Shown in pieces: positions 22,437 to 33,593 of a stretch of 64,000 nucleotides of DNA; position 1 is the stretch's first letter; each line of letters begins with the position of its first letter. A program made the position numbers and the translations under genes. Below the pieces are notes generated by a model that saw only the letters and a program-made list of their open reading frames with translations, was not told the origin of the DNA and made no database searches. Source of the DNA: Zygnema cylindricum (lineage: Eukaryota; Streptophyta; Zygnematophyceae; Zygnematales; Zygnemataceae); NCBI GenBank assembly GCA_037447655.1, contig JBBHKE010002493.1, positions 62,001 through 126,000 of the forward strand, written 5' to 3'.

Positions 22437-23099
22437 GTTCAATGTAATGCTTCGCGATTAGACTTCAATTTTGCGGCTAAGGCCACCTCTCCATTAGGCG
22501 CTGACAGTAATCGTACGGATACGTTCACTGGCAGTAATATTTCGTTCACTTCTCCATCAAGTCGTGTCAACAAGGAATTTATCACGCACGTGCTTTCCTT
22601 CGATTGGATACACGTAGATTCATGTTCTGACGGTGAGCAGTCAAAGATTCCAAAAGCATAATATCTGAACTTGTATCCGTACATCCAGCCGCAAAATTAA
22701 ACTACGTGAATGTACAATTTGTACGTTTGTGTTTTGTATTTTTTGTAGTTGTTTTGACGATCGTGTTTCGTCTTGGCGCCGCAAAATCCGGATGTCAGCG
22801 GATCATGGAGGAGGCGTCACGGCACATTCTTCAACAAAGATTTTTTTTGGTGGTTTTCGTTGGATTTGACTCCTGCTTGTCCGAAGGCGCGCGGCTCGTT
22901 TGTGACCTTTCCATGCGTAAACATTTTACACGTCCGGTGATCGGCTAGTCTCCACCGGAGACTAGCTAATCACTGGACGAAGTGACCGCTTGATTCGAAA
23001 ACACATAATCGGACGGTCAACGTTGTCGCCCAAAAGTTTGGAAAATCTTGATGAATCTCCAATAATCATGTTTTATAAAAAAAAAAGAGCAAACAGTAC
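22437..23099. other. No gene seen
   Basis: Non-coding sequence with short frames on both strands that match nothing I recognise. A short palindrome lies at about 22942-22968 (ctagtctccaccggagactag). Confidence 0.45.
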
Positions 23100-23187
23100 G
23101 GTTTTGTACGAAAATGAGCTGGATCTGGACGGAAATGCACTTTTCCACTAATGAACCCCATTTTTCGCCTGATGGAGGTTCACCCTA
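23100..23187. mobile_element. End of an F2 element (F2a)
   Basis: This end matches 32695-32780: shared blocks gagctggatctg, gaaccccatttttcgcctgatgg-like sequence, and the terminal ggttcaccct. It abuts the start of the next F2 copy head to tail, making a local palindrome around 23187. Confidence 0.6.
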
Positions 23188-24130
23188 AGGGTGAAGTTCC
23201 ATTACGACATTCTGTAATGGTACGGCCAACATTACAGGGTGCTACACTTTGAACGAAATTCCATTGCGCAGAGTGTGTAATCCACGTGTTAGCATAAGAG
23301 TGGCGCCAAGTAGCTATAGATTTGATATTGAAAATCGTCAATGATTTTCACACCGACCAAAAATCTCCATTTGCGTACCATGTACGTGCGTACCAGGTCA
23401 TTGTGCAACACAACTTTTGTACTCTTTGCAGACGTCTTGTCAGATACCGCCTCATTTTTTTAGGGTTGCTGTTCATGAAATAATGTGACGAATGGGCGCT
23501 AAAAGAAATAGCGTGATGAAAGTGCGTTACAACTAGTGTTGGGTATCGAGTTAATTCATATCGCGATAATTTCGATATTCGATATATCGAAATATCGATC
23601 GAGCAGACTCCTCGATATATCATACTGGGACCAAAATAAATTATTGCGATATATATCGTAAAAAATGGGTGTCCGTACAGTTCAAGTACAGAAAACCGTA
23701 CGAAAAAATTGTTTGATTCATATCTCTAATCCGAATTTGCCCTAGAGCATGGATTCGATAATGGTGTCAAAAAAATATCGAAAAATATTGCATAAAATAT
23801 CCGACATCATTTATTTCTTGTTGGTATTATGATTCGATATATCGTATTTTATGATTACCGCAAAATTCGATATACGCGGCTCAATTTTTTCTCTAATTGG
23901 TGAGGTACCTCGTGAGGTACATCACCATTTACAAATACTTTCGAAGCGAATGCTTCGCGAAAAAATATCCAACGGTCATTTTTAACTCCCAGACCTTTGT
24001 AGAATATTGGCAAGATTCTTTGTAATGTTGTTTTCCGGATAAAAACAATATAAGATGTACGATGTAGTACGAAGACGTCCAAATTTCTGTAAACAACCTC
24101 ATTTTTTGTCTAATGGAACTTCACCCTAAG
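23185..24130. mobile_element. F2 non-autonomous DNA element (F2b)
   Basis: About 946 bp with near-perfect 20-bp inverted ends: ctaagggtgaagttccatta at the left and taatggaacttcaccctaag at the right. No transposase is visible. A related end also occurs at 29620 and at 32780. Inside, at 23534, lies a hAT-type end (tagtgttgggtatcgag) followed by cgatatatcg-rich sequence. Confidence 0.7.
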
Positions 24131-24131
24131 T

Positions 24132-24455
24132 TGAAAGCCAACTCTCAAAGTGTTCACGTAAAGTGAGGAAGTGTCTGCGCGAAACACTTTCACATATGGT
24201 TGCCGTACTTTTGATACCGTTTACTTTGGCCGACCGTGTGTTTTTGAATTTCTTATGACGATCGATGTTCACAAGCGCAGGAAAATTTTAACCGGTCGTT
24301 GCAATATCTTACAAGTCAAATCTGTTCAACGCATTTGACCGTCACATCTAAATCAACGTTACTTAACTTGTACCAATGTGTACTTAAAAGGTACTATCTT
24401 TGACAAGCTGACGGAGGTGATTGTGTGCAACAAAAATAGTCAGTGTGTTGATCAA
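24132..24455 (-). repeat. F3 right inverted arm
   Basis: Inverted partner of 19395-19730. Its inner end (aaagccaactctcaaagtg) sits just beyond the F2b terminus; its outer end runs through gaggtgattgtgtgcaac and actatttttg-complementary sequence shared with the left arm. Confidence 0.75.
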
Positions 24456-24769
24456 TTCCCTAAAGAAAAGCCAAAAATTTAAAACGGTTTTCTTCAACCG
24501 TATTTGAATACATGTGGAAACATTACAGTACAGAAGTCAATGGAAAACTCAACAAATTTGCTTCGAATTCACACGTGTGATAAAAGAGAAATTAGTGACT
24601 CATCAGGTTCACGTGTCCGTGAATTTTGGTCCTATTCCGAGGAGTTAGCGTGGATTGTGGAAATCTTGGAATACTCTCAACAAATTGGACGACACGACAA
24701 TCTCTTTGTGTTCGTAGGATACTGGATTGGTGCATTACCTAGTGCGGATTGGTTGCAAAGCATAAAAAA
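24456..24769. other. No gene seen
   Basis: An open frame on the plus strand starts at 24504 but runs into the CT-rich tract and has no recognisable domain. Confidence 0.4.
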
Positions 24770-25015
24770 ATCCTTCCCTCTCTCCCTCCTTCCCGCTCTC
24801 CTCTACTCTCCCCTTCCCTCGCTCTCTCATTTACTCGTTCTCTACTTTCCTGTCTCCTCCCTCCCTCTCCCTCTCCTTCCTCTCCTTCCTCCCTCTTTCT
24901 CCTTTCCTCTCCCTCGATACCTCTCTCCTTCCCTCTCTCCCACTCGCTCTCTCTCAATCCTAGTTCAACTTCCCACAGTCTTTTTCTGTCTTTTTTCTCG
25001 CTCTGTCCCACTTTG
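24770..25015. repeat. CT-rich low-complexity tract
   Basis: Almost pure tccctc/ctctcc sequence on the plus strand. The long Ser/Pro/Leu frames on one strand and Arg/Glu/Gly frames on the other are compositional artefacts. Confidence 0.9.
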
Positions 25016-26039
25016 TTAGTAACCCTCCTATCTTTTATTAAGGTTTGTGCCCTCTGTCGTTTTCTTGATTGTGCTTTTAGAAATAAAAAATAAGAACACA
25101 TCCCTTCCCTTTCATTCCTCAGTTATGGATATCTACCTCTCCATACTCTACCCCATATTCTCCTCATCCTCTCTCCTCTCTCCCCTGAGTGCCTTTTCAG
25201 GATGGGCCCTCCCTCTTATTCTTCTCTCAGAGACTTATGTCCAATTTGTAGTGTGGTGTCTCAATAAAATTCGTTTGGCGATAAATCCCAAAATTGGTAA
25301 ATTTTTATCAGTATCTGCGAGATGGGTGTTACATCGGGCCCCGACCAAAAAACATTAATGATTAAAATATTAAATAAAACAATAAATATGAAAACTCGGG
25401 CAGCTAAAGACATGTCGCAGATCTTAAAATATATAACAAGAGAGGGAAAAAAAAAAAAACTTCCTGATACATTTTGACAACAACAAGAAATATATTGGAA
25501 CTTGCGTCAGAAACCATTACAGAGACAAAAACAACCGGAAGACTAAACTGTCAGTGTTAATATCACTTATTCGCCGCCCAAACTATTCTATTTAAAAAAA
25601 TTTAGTCCTTATCCTTTTTGAAATTTTTAATCCTTGAATTTCTTTTCTGAAATTTCATTCATGTATATTATGCCATTGATTCTCCAAATATCCCGGTAAC
25701 ATGAAAAGTACGAAAGTACGGTACACAGGGTACTCTATCGAAAAGATAGAGTAGATGTACTTTTGGATTTAAAACTAAAAATTAAACCGGCAAAAGAAAA
25801 TAACTTAGGAACATAATGAATCTAACATGATGACATTAAATAAAGTGAAAAACTGAAAAACTCTATAAGTGTAGCAATACTTTAGTAATTACAAATACTT
25901 GCGAAAAACGTTTTTTATAAAAAAGATCAAATTTATACATCCTTTCGTATTATTCCACCCGCATTCGACATAGGAAGAATATTTTTTCTCTCCAAACCTT
26001 TTTGGAAATTTGTTTGCAAAACACACGTGTGAGGGGAGG
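25016..26039. other. No gene seen
   Basis: AT-rich non-coding sequence. Short frames have no recognisable domains. Confidence 0.5.
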
Positions 26040-26540
26040 GCTCTTCTGCAATTTACTTTGTCAATTGCTGTTAACTGCAAAAATCGATTTAAAATTGCAA
26101 AATTTAAGTTAGAATTACAGAATTTAATCTCGGATTGCAAAATTTCAGTTAGAAACTCATTCTATACAATAAACAGTGCACGTTATGATTTGAAAAATGA
26201 AGTGTCAAATATCAATGTTTCAATTTAGCAATCAAAATAATCCAAATATAATTGCAAAATATGAGCGAGAATTCTGAAATTTATTTAAGCTATGATTGAT
26301 TCAGAAATTATAATTATATTAAATCAATACCCAAATTGAAATTCAATCTGAAATAGCAAAAACAATGATTAAGAAATCGAATAGTTAAAGTGTCAAAGTT
26401 TGGCATTCAGTTTTGGATTTGCGAAAAGTGTTTAGAATTTCAAAATTCAATTTGATTCTCAAAACAAGAATGGCAAAAATCAATTTAGAATCGCAAACTT
26501 CAAATCATATTTTTGAAGTTCATTTTAGAATGCTTTAAAT
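26040..26540. repeat. AT-rich degenerate repeat
   Basis: Recurring units like gcaaaatttcagttagaa and gaattacagaattt, spaced at roughly 25-40 bp and badly eroded. No coding content. Confidence 0.5.
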
Positions 26541-26572
26541 TCTTGACGAGAAACGACACTGTGTATTGCTAC

Positions 26573-26757
26573 TAGTGTTAATAATTTTTTCGCCACTTAA
26601 AACATCTTTTCTCCGTACAATCTTGTCCGATTTTCAATTTAAGGTCGTCAATCGAAAGTTGAGAAGCTTACCTTTCAATCGCAACCGTCAGATCTAGAAA
26701 CCGACATGCGTGTACGGAGAAAAGATGTTTAAAGAGACGAAAAAAACATTAACACTA
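26573..26757. mobile_element. MITE with ~50-bp inverted ends and TA target duplication
   Basis: The left end gtgttaataattttttcg, then acatcttttctccgtac, is mirrored at the right by gtacggagaaaagatgt and cgaaaaaaacattaacac. TA flanks both ends (body 26575-26755, ~181 bp), as for Tc1/mariner-type MITEs. It has no coding capacity. Confidence 0.75.
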
Positions 26758-26859
26758 AAAACGATTCACGGTGTAGTATATAGAAAGACATGGCACCAGC
26801 ACTGGGTTCAAGCAAAACCTCACGACATCACATGATACAGGTTTGATATCAGCAGTCTT

Positions 26860-26990
26860 TAGTAGTTGCCTATTCTCTATGCTTAAGTATTCTCTTTGTG
26901 TAATTGCCTTTTCTCTAGTATATTGCCTTTTCTCTATTCTTTAGTAGTCTTCCTTTAGTTGCCTTTTCTTTAGCGCATCATACGTAAATA
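26860..26990. repeat. Degenerate ttgccttttctcta repeat
   Basis: About six imperfect units of ttgccttttctcta-like sequence in a row. No gene. Confidence 0.6.
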
Positions 26991-26999
26991 TCCTTCTTG

Positions 27000-28610
27000 C
27001 GAATGGCCAAGATCTCATTGCCTTCTTTCTTGGTGGTCAAGGGAAATTTCACAAGTTGCCACCATGGGAGGTTTGAGTTTCCTCATGTTTTCCCTTATAA
27101 TTTGAACACAAATTGCAATGTATGACGCGGTATACATATATTCCATTGTTGTTCTTTTACAACGTTGATGATTCTCTTAGTCAAATATGACAATTGGTTG
27201 TCGTGCTTTAACTAGAATGAGAACTGATACTTTCGGGCGAAATTTAAGACTTCGCCGCGTTAACCCCTAAGCAAGCTTTGGGTATTAATACCCTTAAGAT
27301 GCTGGTCGTTTTTGACGAATAACGTTCACTCTCCACGAAACTTACAGAACTCCACGTGTGAATGGAACATCAATAATTAGAGACAGATGATTGTTTCTGT
27401 AAATTTGTACACGTGTAAGTACAAAAAGTGGAAGACTACTGCCAGGCTAACGTTGACAGACATTCGGCCGCGCTTCGTGACCGACAAACCTCCCACTTAC
27501 CGACCGTGAGAATGGGGAATACAAGGCATTCGTACGCACGCGCAACATATTCCAATTCTGAGCAATTCTTAAGATATGCGATCTGCAATGTTTTTGCCCG
27601 ATCCCGGCCGTACCATGTGTCGCGATTGTCTGAAATGTTTCAGCTCGCGTTGACGATTTGTTTTGGAGAATGGATATCGGGATTGCAGGACCTTTGCAAA
27701 TTGTACTTCCGCTACAAATGTAAAAATAAAATACGAGGTTGTGGTATGCGCTAACTGTTTTCGGTACAACTGCTTAGTTGCTAGCAGAGTTCACATCTAC
27801 GATACAGAAAATGGCCTCATATTATATCCGATACTAAATGGTTTCACGCGCGTAAAATACGTTACCACAAAAACGGTTTCCACAACTTTTCTCGCATCCA
27901 GGCCATAGATCAAAAGTGCAAAAACGCATGCAAACTCGATACATTAGTATCCTGTATCGGGAAAATTCTTATCACGATAAATACGATATTCAATTCATTG
28001 GATATCCAAAGGTCTGGGGGTTCGACATGTCGCTCCCCAATTCACAAAAATATCGCGATATGTTTGGTGGGATATGGGGGGGGCGTACAAATTCAATACG
28101 GAAGTACGCCTTGGCGCCCAGAAAGGGGGGGTGAGGGGCAGAGTTCGCAAAAGTCAAAATTTTAGAAAACCAAAACCGACCTTTTTTTTTCAAAATCTGA
28201 GTAACCGACGCCCGACCGGGTTGTGTCACGCTCCTAAAATGTTAACCGTTACCCAAAACGCGTTTACTAAAATAAAAGTTAACCGAATCTCAATTTCTCG
28301 CAGCTAACCGTACTCGCCCTTACCTGGAAAAGTACAAAAATAGTGGTAAACCTCTTTCATTCCTTCCACGATACCAACATTAGAAAGTACAATCATGTTG
28401 GATAGTATGGACAGTACAAAACCTTCATTTTTTTTCGTTTTTTGCTTTCATGACCGTAACCGTTTTTTTTTTTTTTTTTGTGAATCAACCGCCTGAATCC
28501 GCCCGGCCTCCCAAATTCGGCAACCGAATCCGTTCCGGATCCGGCGCAGGCGGTCGGTTAACGGTCGGTTACAGTTTCGGTTAACCGTTTGCGACCTCTG
28601 GTGAGGGGTG
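27000..28610. other. No gene supported
   Basis: A 108-residue plus frame (27428-27754) has no recognisable domain and is probably chance. Positions 28195-28600 contain many aaccg/cggtt motifs in both orientations and a 17-T run at ~28464, perhaps an eroded transposon. Confidence 0.45.
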
Positions 28611-28618
28611 GTTTTTTG

Positions 28619-29070
28619 TAGTGTTGTGTATCAGTTAAAAATTTATCGCAATATCACCAATACCGATAGTTATCGGTTATCAAACGGTCAGAGTTACCGA
28701 TATATTTGTACTTTCTGTACTTTCTGTCTGGAGTACACGTGGCAGGCTTCTAGAGGATCCCAAGGGACAAAGCCATAGATTCGGATGTGAAAGGTACATC
28801 CTTTTAACTGGAGCCGTACTAAAGCCGTACATATCTTATGCCAGCTACTGTACTTTCGGCTTGTACAAATGATCTGATTGGTAGGCACCTCAGTAGATAT
28901 GGGTTGTGAGTAGGGCGCGTCGGGGGAATAACACGTACAGTTGAGTGAACTGGCCGTACGTTTATCTGTACGGTCCGTACATATGTCTCCGTACCAATAT
29001 ATCGATTATAGGCAACCCGAAAAAAGGCCCATATCGGTTATCGACAACTCCTTACCGATACACAACACTT
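28619..29070. mobile_element. hAT-type MITE with perfect 8-bp target duplication
   Basis: The left terminus tagtgttgtgtatcag is mirrored by ccgatacacaacactt at the right, ~452 bp apart. The direct repeat gttttttg flanks it at 28611-28618 and 29071-29078, an exact 8-bp target duplication as made by hAT transposases. Inside are several gtac and cgatat motifs and no transposase, so it is non-autonomous. Confidence 0.85.
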
Positions 29071-29078
29071 GTTTTTTG

Positions 29079-29619
29079 GCAACCCAACGTCGCTTTGATG
29101 TATCACGGTCCAATATATTGGTACATATTGGTTTGGCACCAGAGAGCCGATATAATATTAAAATATCGCAATATTGAGCTTCTCGATATTAGAATGTCGT
29201 TGTAAGTACAAATGATATTGTACAAGCCGTCAACGGACGTCAAGTCGTCAATGCAAGGACTCTGGTAGTCTGGTGTACTTCATCAGCCCTGAAGGACACG
29301 TGGCACTGTATTTGTTATTTATATAGATCCGACGGTAGATTTTCATCCCAGATTAAGAGAGTTGTCCACGTCATCAACGGTACTCATCGAGACGTCATCA
29401 TTATGGGAGCGTTTGTACTCCGATTGTTTCGGGTTGATACGTGGCACTATTCACGGGCGTCCGGTAATATCGCGCGGCAGTAATAGAGCCCACATTGACA
29501 GGAATGTCAAAGATCTTGACGCGTCGGGAGGGCCGCTCGATTTCATGCATCTGACAGCTTAAAAATATGGCTGACGCAATTTCTGGATCACAATGACGTC
29601 GCATTACCGTGTCGGATTT
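29079..29619. other. No gene seen
   Basis: Non-coding sequence. I see no domain-bearing frame or clear repeat. Confidence 0.5.
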
Positions 29620-30189
29620 CTAAGGGTAAGGTTCCATTAGGGGAAAAATGTCGTTGTCTACTGAAGGCCGTACTCTTTTGTACATTACCGTACCAAAAAA
29701 TATAAAATGTCAGAAATATAAAGCTACTGTATGAGGGATTTGATTCTCCACGTTTATGGGCGTAAACTTGGACCGTCGGATGCATAATCGAATACTCCAT
29801 CGTCTGACACTTTCAGTTGGCAACAAGTGACCCGGAGTAGGTCAATTCTTGGCGCTTGAACAAATAACATCGTGCCTCGTGGAAAAGTGAACAAATATCC
29901 ACGACGACCGCGCGACCAGGTGGGTACACGTCGCATATGACATGTGCCTTCCGCCAGGGAGGATGCGAGGTCACCGGAAGACGCAATAAAATCTTTGACG
30001 GAGGATATTATTTCACGCGATCCACTAACCATTTTGACATTTTCGTACGCTTTTACAAATCTTAAGCTTCGTCCGCCCGTACAGATTTTATTCAATACGT
30101 CGTACTAGTTACTTTTTACCTTCGCTGGTACGAATACGTGGTCACAATTTGCTGTCAAACATTCTCTGAAGATTATCAGAATCGTATTC

Positions 30190-30636
30190 TTATGTATTCT
30201 TTCATCACCGAAGATAAACCTCCACGTATAAATTTGGTCCTCAAATGTAACTGTACCTTTTCTTCTAGAACAACCAAACTTGACTTTCTCACGGACCGAC
30301 ACGTGTGCCTAAAGTGCACCAAATCTGTGTACTCCCTTTCGAGTTACATACTCACTAAATCATGTCCCCGTCAATTTATCTTCACACAAACTGACTCATA
30401 TTCATAACACCTTTCTTGCGCAGATTGCTATGACTGCTATGACTGCTATGACTGCTATGATCTGTCAGCGCAGCTGTGATATTAGAGCAGCGCAGCTGCG
30501 ATGTCAGATAAAAGCACCATAGCAGCACAGCAACAAGTGTAGAGTGCTGAAGGTTTCTAGCTGCGATGTCGGACTTAGCGCAGCATGGCAACATAGCAGC
30601 AAGATATAGAGAGAACTTAAGGTTTCCAAAACAACA
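30190..30636 (-). repeat. Family-B copia LTR fragment
   Basis: It aligns with 44185-44644 in the same orientation: shared are ttctttcatcacc, ccctttcgagttacatac, the gctatgact mini-repeat (30427-30468) and the terminal ggtttccaaaacaaca. The end at 30636 is an intact LTR terminus, followed by aatga of a plus-strand gag. The left part of the LTR is missing. Confidence 0.8.
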
Positions 30637-32392
30637 AATGATACTGATACTTGTGACTACAACAATATGGCGGCAAAACACTTCATCCTCCGCCATCTTA
30701 CTCAAGGGCTTGCATCTCCTCATTTGCAGGTAGAGAGGGCATCCGATCTTTGGGTGGCTCTTTTAGAGATGCACCGAAGTGGTATGATTCAGCAACAGTA
30801 GTTGGCTGATCAAAAAATTGTCCCATATGTATACAAGGGGGGGAAGATGTTGGATTTTTGTAATAAGCTCGCAACACTTTTTATGGAGCTAGAGAGTGCT
30901 GGACAGGTTGAAACTGAAAGGATGAAGGTTAACTGGTTGCTCATGAAGTTACCAGATGAGTTTCGAGAATATAGACAATCGTGTGCAGGACTTGTCGAAC
31001 TCAAGGTGGATATAAAATTTGGTGGTAGGGATGATTCTCGTTAGGGAGAATACGATTGACATGCGAACGGGAGGAAAGACTGGGCAAGCCTTGGCAGCTG
31101 GGATTGATTGAGGAACAATGATTCTAAGAAACCGGTCGGAAATTATAGAGGGGGGAGGCAAAATAATCAGACCGACGAGTTCGGACCAAGGGCTCCCAAG
31201 GGTTTGTGTCACTTTTGTAAGAAACCAGGTCACTATATGGCGGAGTGCACTAAGTTATCCGAGTTGCGGTTAAACGAGGGGCACAAAGGGTAACCGCGAG
31301 AGGAAAGAAAACGCCCTTATGACACAGGTACATGAGGCGGAATCGGAAGACGAGGACGATGAGCTCCTATTGGATTAGGAGTTGGAGGCGAAAAACGAGG
31401 TCGAAATTCAACGAAAGGAGAAATGTGCTTTCGATGGATTCAAAGGTGAAGCAAGCTGGATTGTATATTAAGGTGCCTCCATGCACATGTGTAAGGATAA
31501 ATACCTGTTCACTAAGATAAGAAAGATTCCCACCGTAGAGATAGAGTACGACGATGGGAAGATAGTCACTACTACTCTTGTACGATCAGTAGATCTAAAA
31601 GTGTTAGTAGAAGGAAAGACATCCATAGTTACATTCTCTGATGTATTGTTTATTCCGGAGTTGAACAAAAACCTCATCTCTACGTTTATATTAGATGATA
31701 GAGGTTTTGCTACTAGCACTGTGAAAGGAGTCTTTACTGCTAGTTTTGAGGAGGAAGTTTATTTCACTGCTGAAAAAGGTAGCCAAGAGATGTTTAGGCT
31801 GATTTTAGGCAATGAAAAGAAGAAACTTTATTATGCTGGTATTCATGATATAATGTTGTGGCATAAGAGGCTTGAGCATGTGAATCTATATAAGTTAAGA
31901 AAGATGAAAAAGATGGGAGTAGTGGAAGGGATTAAATTCGGTGAGAGTGAGAATCTAAATGATTCTAGTGGATGTGCTCAAGGTAAAGCACACAAGTTAC
32001 CCTTCCCAAAAACAACCACCTATCATGGAGAAAAGATTCTAGACTTAGTACACACAAATATTTGGGGACTGGCCAGAGTGCCTTCACCCAAGGGGAAGAG
32101 ATTTATGAGGACTATCACTGATGATTGGTTTCGGTATTCCAAGGTGTATTTTTTGAAAAATAAGTCAATGGCTTAAGAATGTTTTAGACAATATAAAGTA
32201 TGGAGTGAAAAACTCCATGAAACCCCAATCAAGAGAGTAAGGAACGACAATGGTGGAGAGTATACATCTAACGAGTTTGAGGATTTTTCTGAGGGAAGAT
32301 GGAGTTCAAAACCAAAAGACAGTTCTCGAAAACCCAAAACAGAATGGGGTAGCGGAAAGATTAAATAGAACACTAAGTAATAGTGCTAGAAG
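30637..32392 (+). pseudogene. E1: copia gag-protease-integrase fragment
   Basis: It starts inside gag at the stretch corresponding to Asn-Asp-Thr of E7 and continues with Asn-Asn-Met-Ala-Ala-Lys-His-Phe. The CCHC knuckle Cys-His-Phe-Cys...His-Tyr-Met-Ala-Glu-Cys is at about 31205-31250. The protease active site is destroyed: Asp is Tyr and the next codon is a stop near 31467. Positions 31481-32176 read openly for 231 residues through the protease end, pre-integrase HHCC region and integrase start. Integrase resumes in shifted frames to about 32392 (Gly-Val-Ala-Glu-Arg-Leu-Asn near 32350). RT and RNase H are deleted: integrase runs straight into an LTR. Confidence 0.85.
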
Positions 32393-32690
32393 TGTTCAAA
32401 TTACTAGATTTAGAAGAGGTATTTTCTAGGTATTAATTAGCTAAAAAAGCTAAAAAAAAAGCACAGGCAGCCTGCCTCCACCTTCTCTCTCTAGCCCTCA
32501 TACTTGTTGTAGTCATTGAAGGAGAGAGAGGGCAGTGGAGCCATGGCTACCTCACCTCTATAGGGAGGACTAAAGAGTGACCTAAGTCACTCTCAACAAA
32601 AGGTTAAGTCCGGTAGGAATCGAACCTCCGACCGGAAGAGTAAGGCGTAGCCGTCAACTCTTACCGGTCTGTCGTAGTAGTCCGTTAGTA
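32393..32690 (+). repeat. Partial plus-strand LTR following E1
   Basis: It starts TGTTCAAATT and follows the family-A LTR start (attttctaggt) through the purine/pyrimidine block near 32490-32560 and the antisense tRNA-like part. It ends near 32690 where F2 sequence begins. No polypurine tract precedes it. Confidence 0.75.
32608..32672 (-). other. tRNA-like segment in LTR
   Basis: The minus strand reads through a T-arm-like ggttcgattcc (B-box match, 32617-32627) closed by a ccgg/ccgg stem. The equivalent segment is found in other LTRs of the cluster, always antisense to the LTR. It does not form a complete tRNA. Confidence 0.45.
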
Positions 32691-32780
32691 CGTCTCTGTA
32701 CGCAAATGAGATGGATCTGTACGAAAGTACACTTTTTCCAGTAAAGAACCCCACTTTTTGCCTAATAGAAGTTCACCCTT

Positions 32781-33593
32781 ATACAGATGCTCTCTAGGAG
32801 AGACACGACTATGTGGAAAAATTATTATAAGTCATAAAACCCCTCTCTAAGCTCCCTAGTACTTAGGTACGGTCCAATCGTAAGACCGTACTGTACAAGA
32901 AAGTACAGGCACCGTCGTACTTTTTGTACGGTCAATGTACGACATCGCTATAATGTGACATTTGTCACATTCAGAACTATCATCTTGCGTTTCGGAAATC
33001 CCGCTATCCCCTTGGATCTTGCCACGTGTCATTCGGAGTGGCGGTGCTCGAAAACGCTTAGTCGCCCACTCCAGAATCCCTGCTTGCACCACGACCGTTC
33101 GATTAAGACCGACATTTGAAATTGGCCATCTAAATAATTGTGCAATATTTTTTCACATTTGAAACAAATGCGCGATATCTGTTTCGAGATAACTCGTAGT
33201 CTGTACAATACAAACTGTTTCTACGTCTTACTATGCCGTTAAATGAATTAGGCTAACTTTTTATGTTTATATATTTATCGTACCCTATATATTCTAGCAT
33301 AGGTCCTAGACTACAAGATAAGGCTACCGACTACCTGGTTCTTGACGGACGGCAGGTACCAGGATCAAATCCTGGGTCCGTCAAGACAGTTTTGGTAAAC
33401 CTACCAAAAACTACAGCCTGTCTCTATCTCTAGGCAGCATGGGCAGCCATGGCTCTAGTTGTCTCTCGACCCTTCAGTGACTGCGACAAGTGTGGGGGTT
33501 TGTAGAGTGGAGCGAGAGGTAGGTTGCTTTTGCTAACTTCCTCTTCATTAATTTTCCCTTTATTAAGACCTAGAAAATACATACATTTCAACA
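32781..33593 (-). repeat. E2 3' LTR, 3' part missing
   Basis: In minus orientation it begins TGTTGAAATG at 33593 next to the polypurine tract of E2, and runs down to 32781, where it meets the F2 terminus. It matches 35880-36144 from the tacagttgctctctgg-like block through ggtacggtccaat and the gtacgacatcgc block. Confidence 0.75.
33314..33386 (+). other. tRNA-like stem-loop in the E2 LTR
   Basis: A ten-base stem cttgacggac/gtccgtcaag encloses a T-arm-like caggatcaaatcctg with B-box similarity (ggatcaaatcc). It is antisense to the LTR. Confidence 0.5.

Larger units (their letters stand above)
29620..32780. mobile_element. F2 element (F2c) invaded by copia sequence
   Basis: The left end ctaagggtaaggttccatta (29620) and the right end taatagaagttcaccctta (32764-32780) match the F2 termini. 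Positions 32695-32755 match the corresponding inner end of F2a at 23100-23160. The middle holds an LTR of family B, a copia gag-pol fragment and a copia LTR fragment, so copia elements appear to have inserted into an F2 copy. The pairing of the two ends is inference. Confidence 0.5.

Noticed and set aside
24739-25101. Long frames on both strands (114-171 residues)
   Set aside because: They arise from the CT-rich tract: Ser/Pro/Leu on one strand and Arg/Glu/Gly on the other, with no domain.
27428-27754. 108-residue plus-strand frame
   Set aside because: No recognisable domain, no neighbours, and in a region of eroded repeats; likely chance.
30427-30468. Array-like gctatgact repeat as a CRISPR-type array
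   Set aside because: Units are ~9-10 bp without spacers and lie inside a plant LTR.
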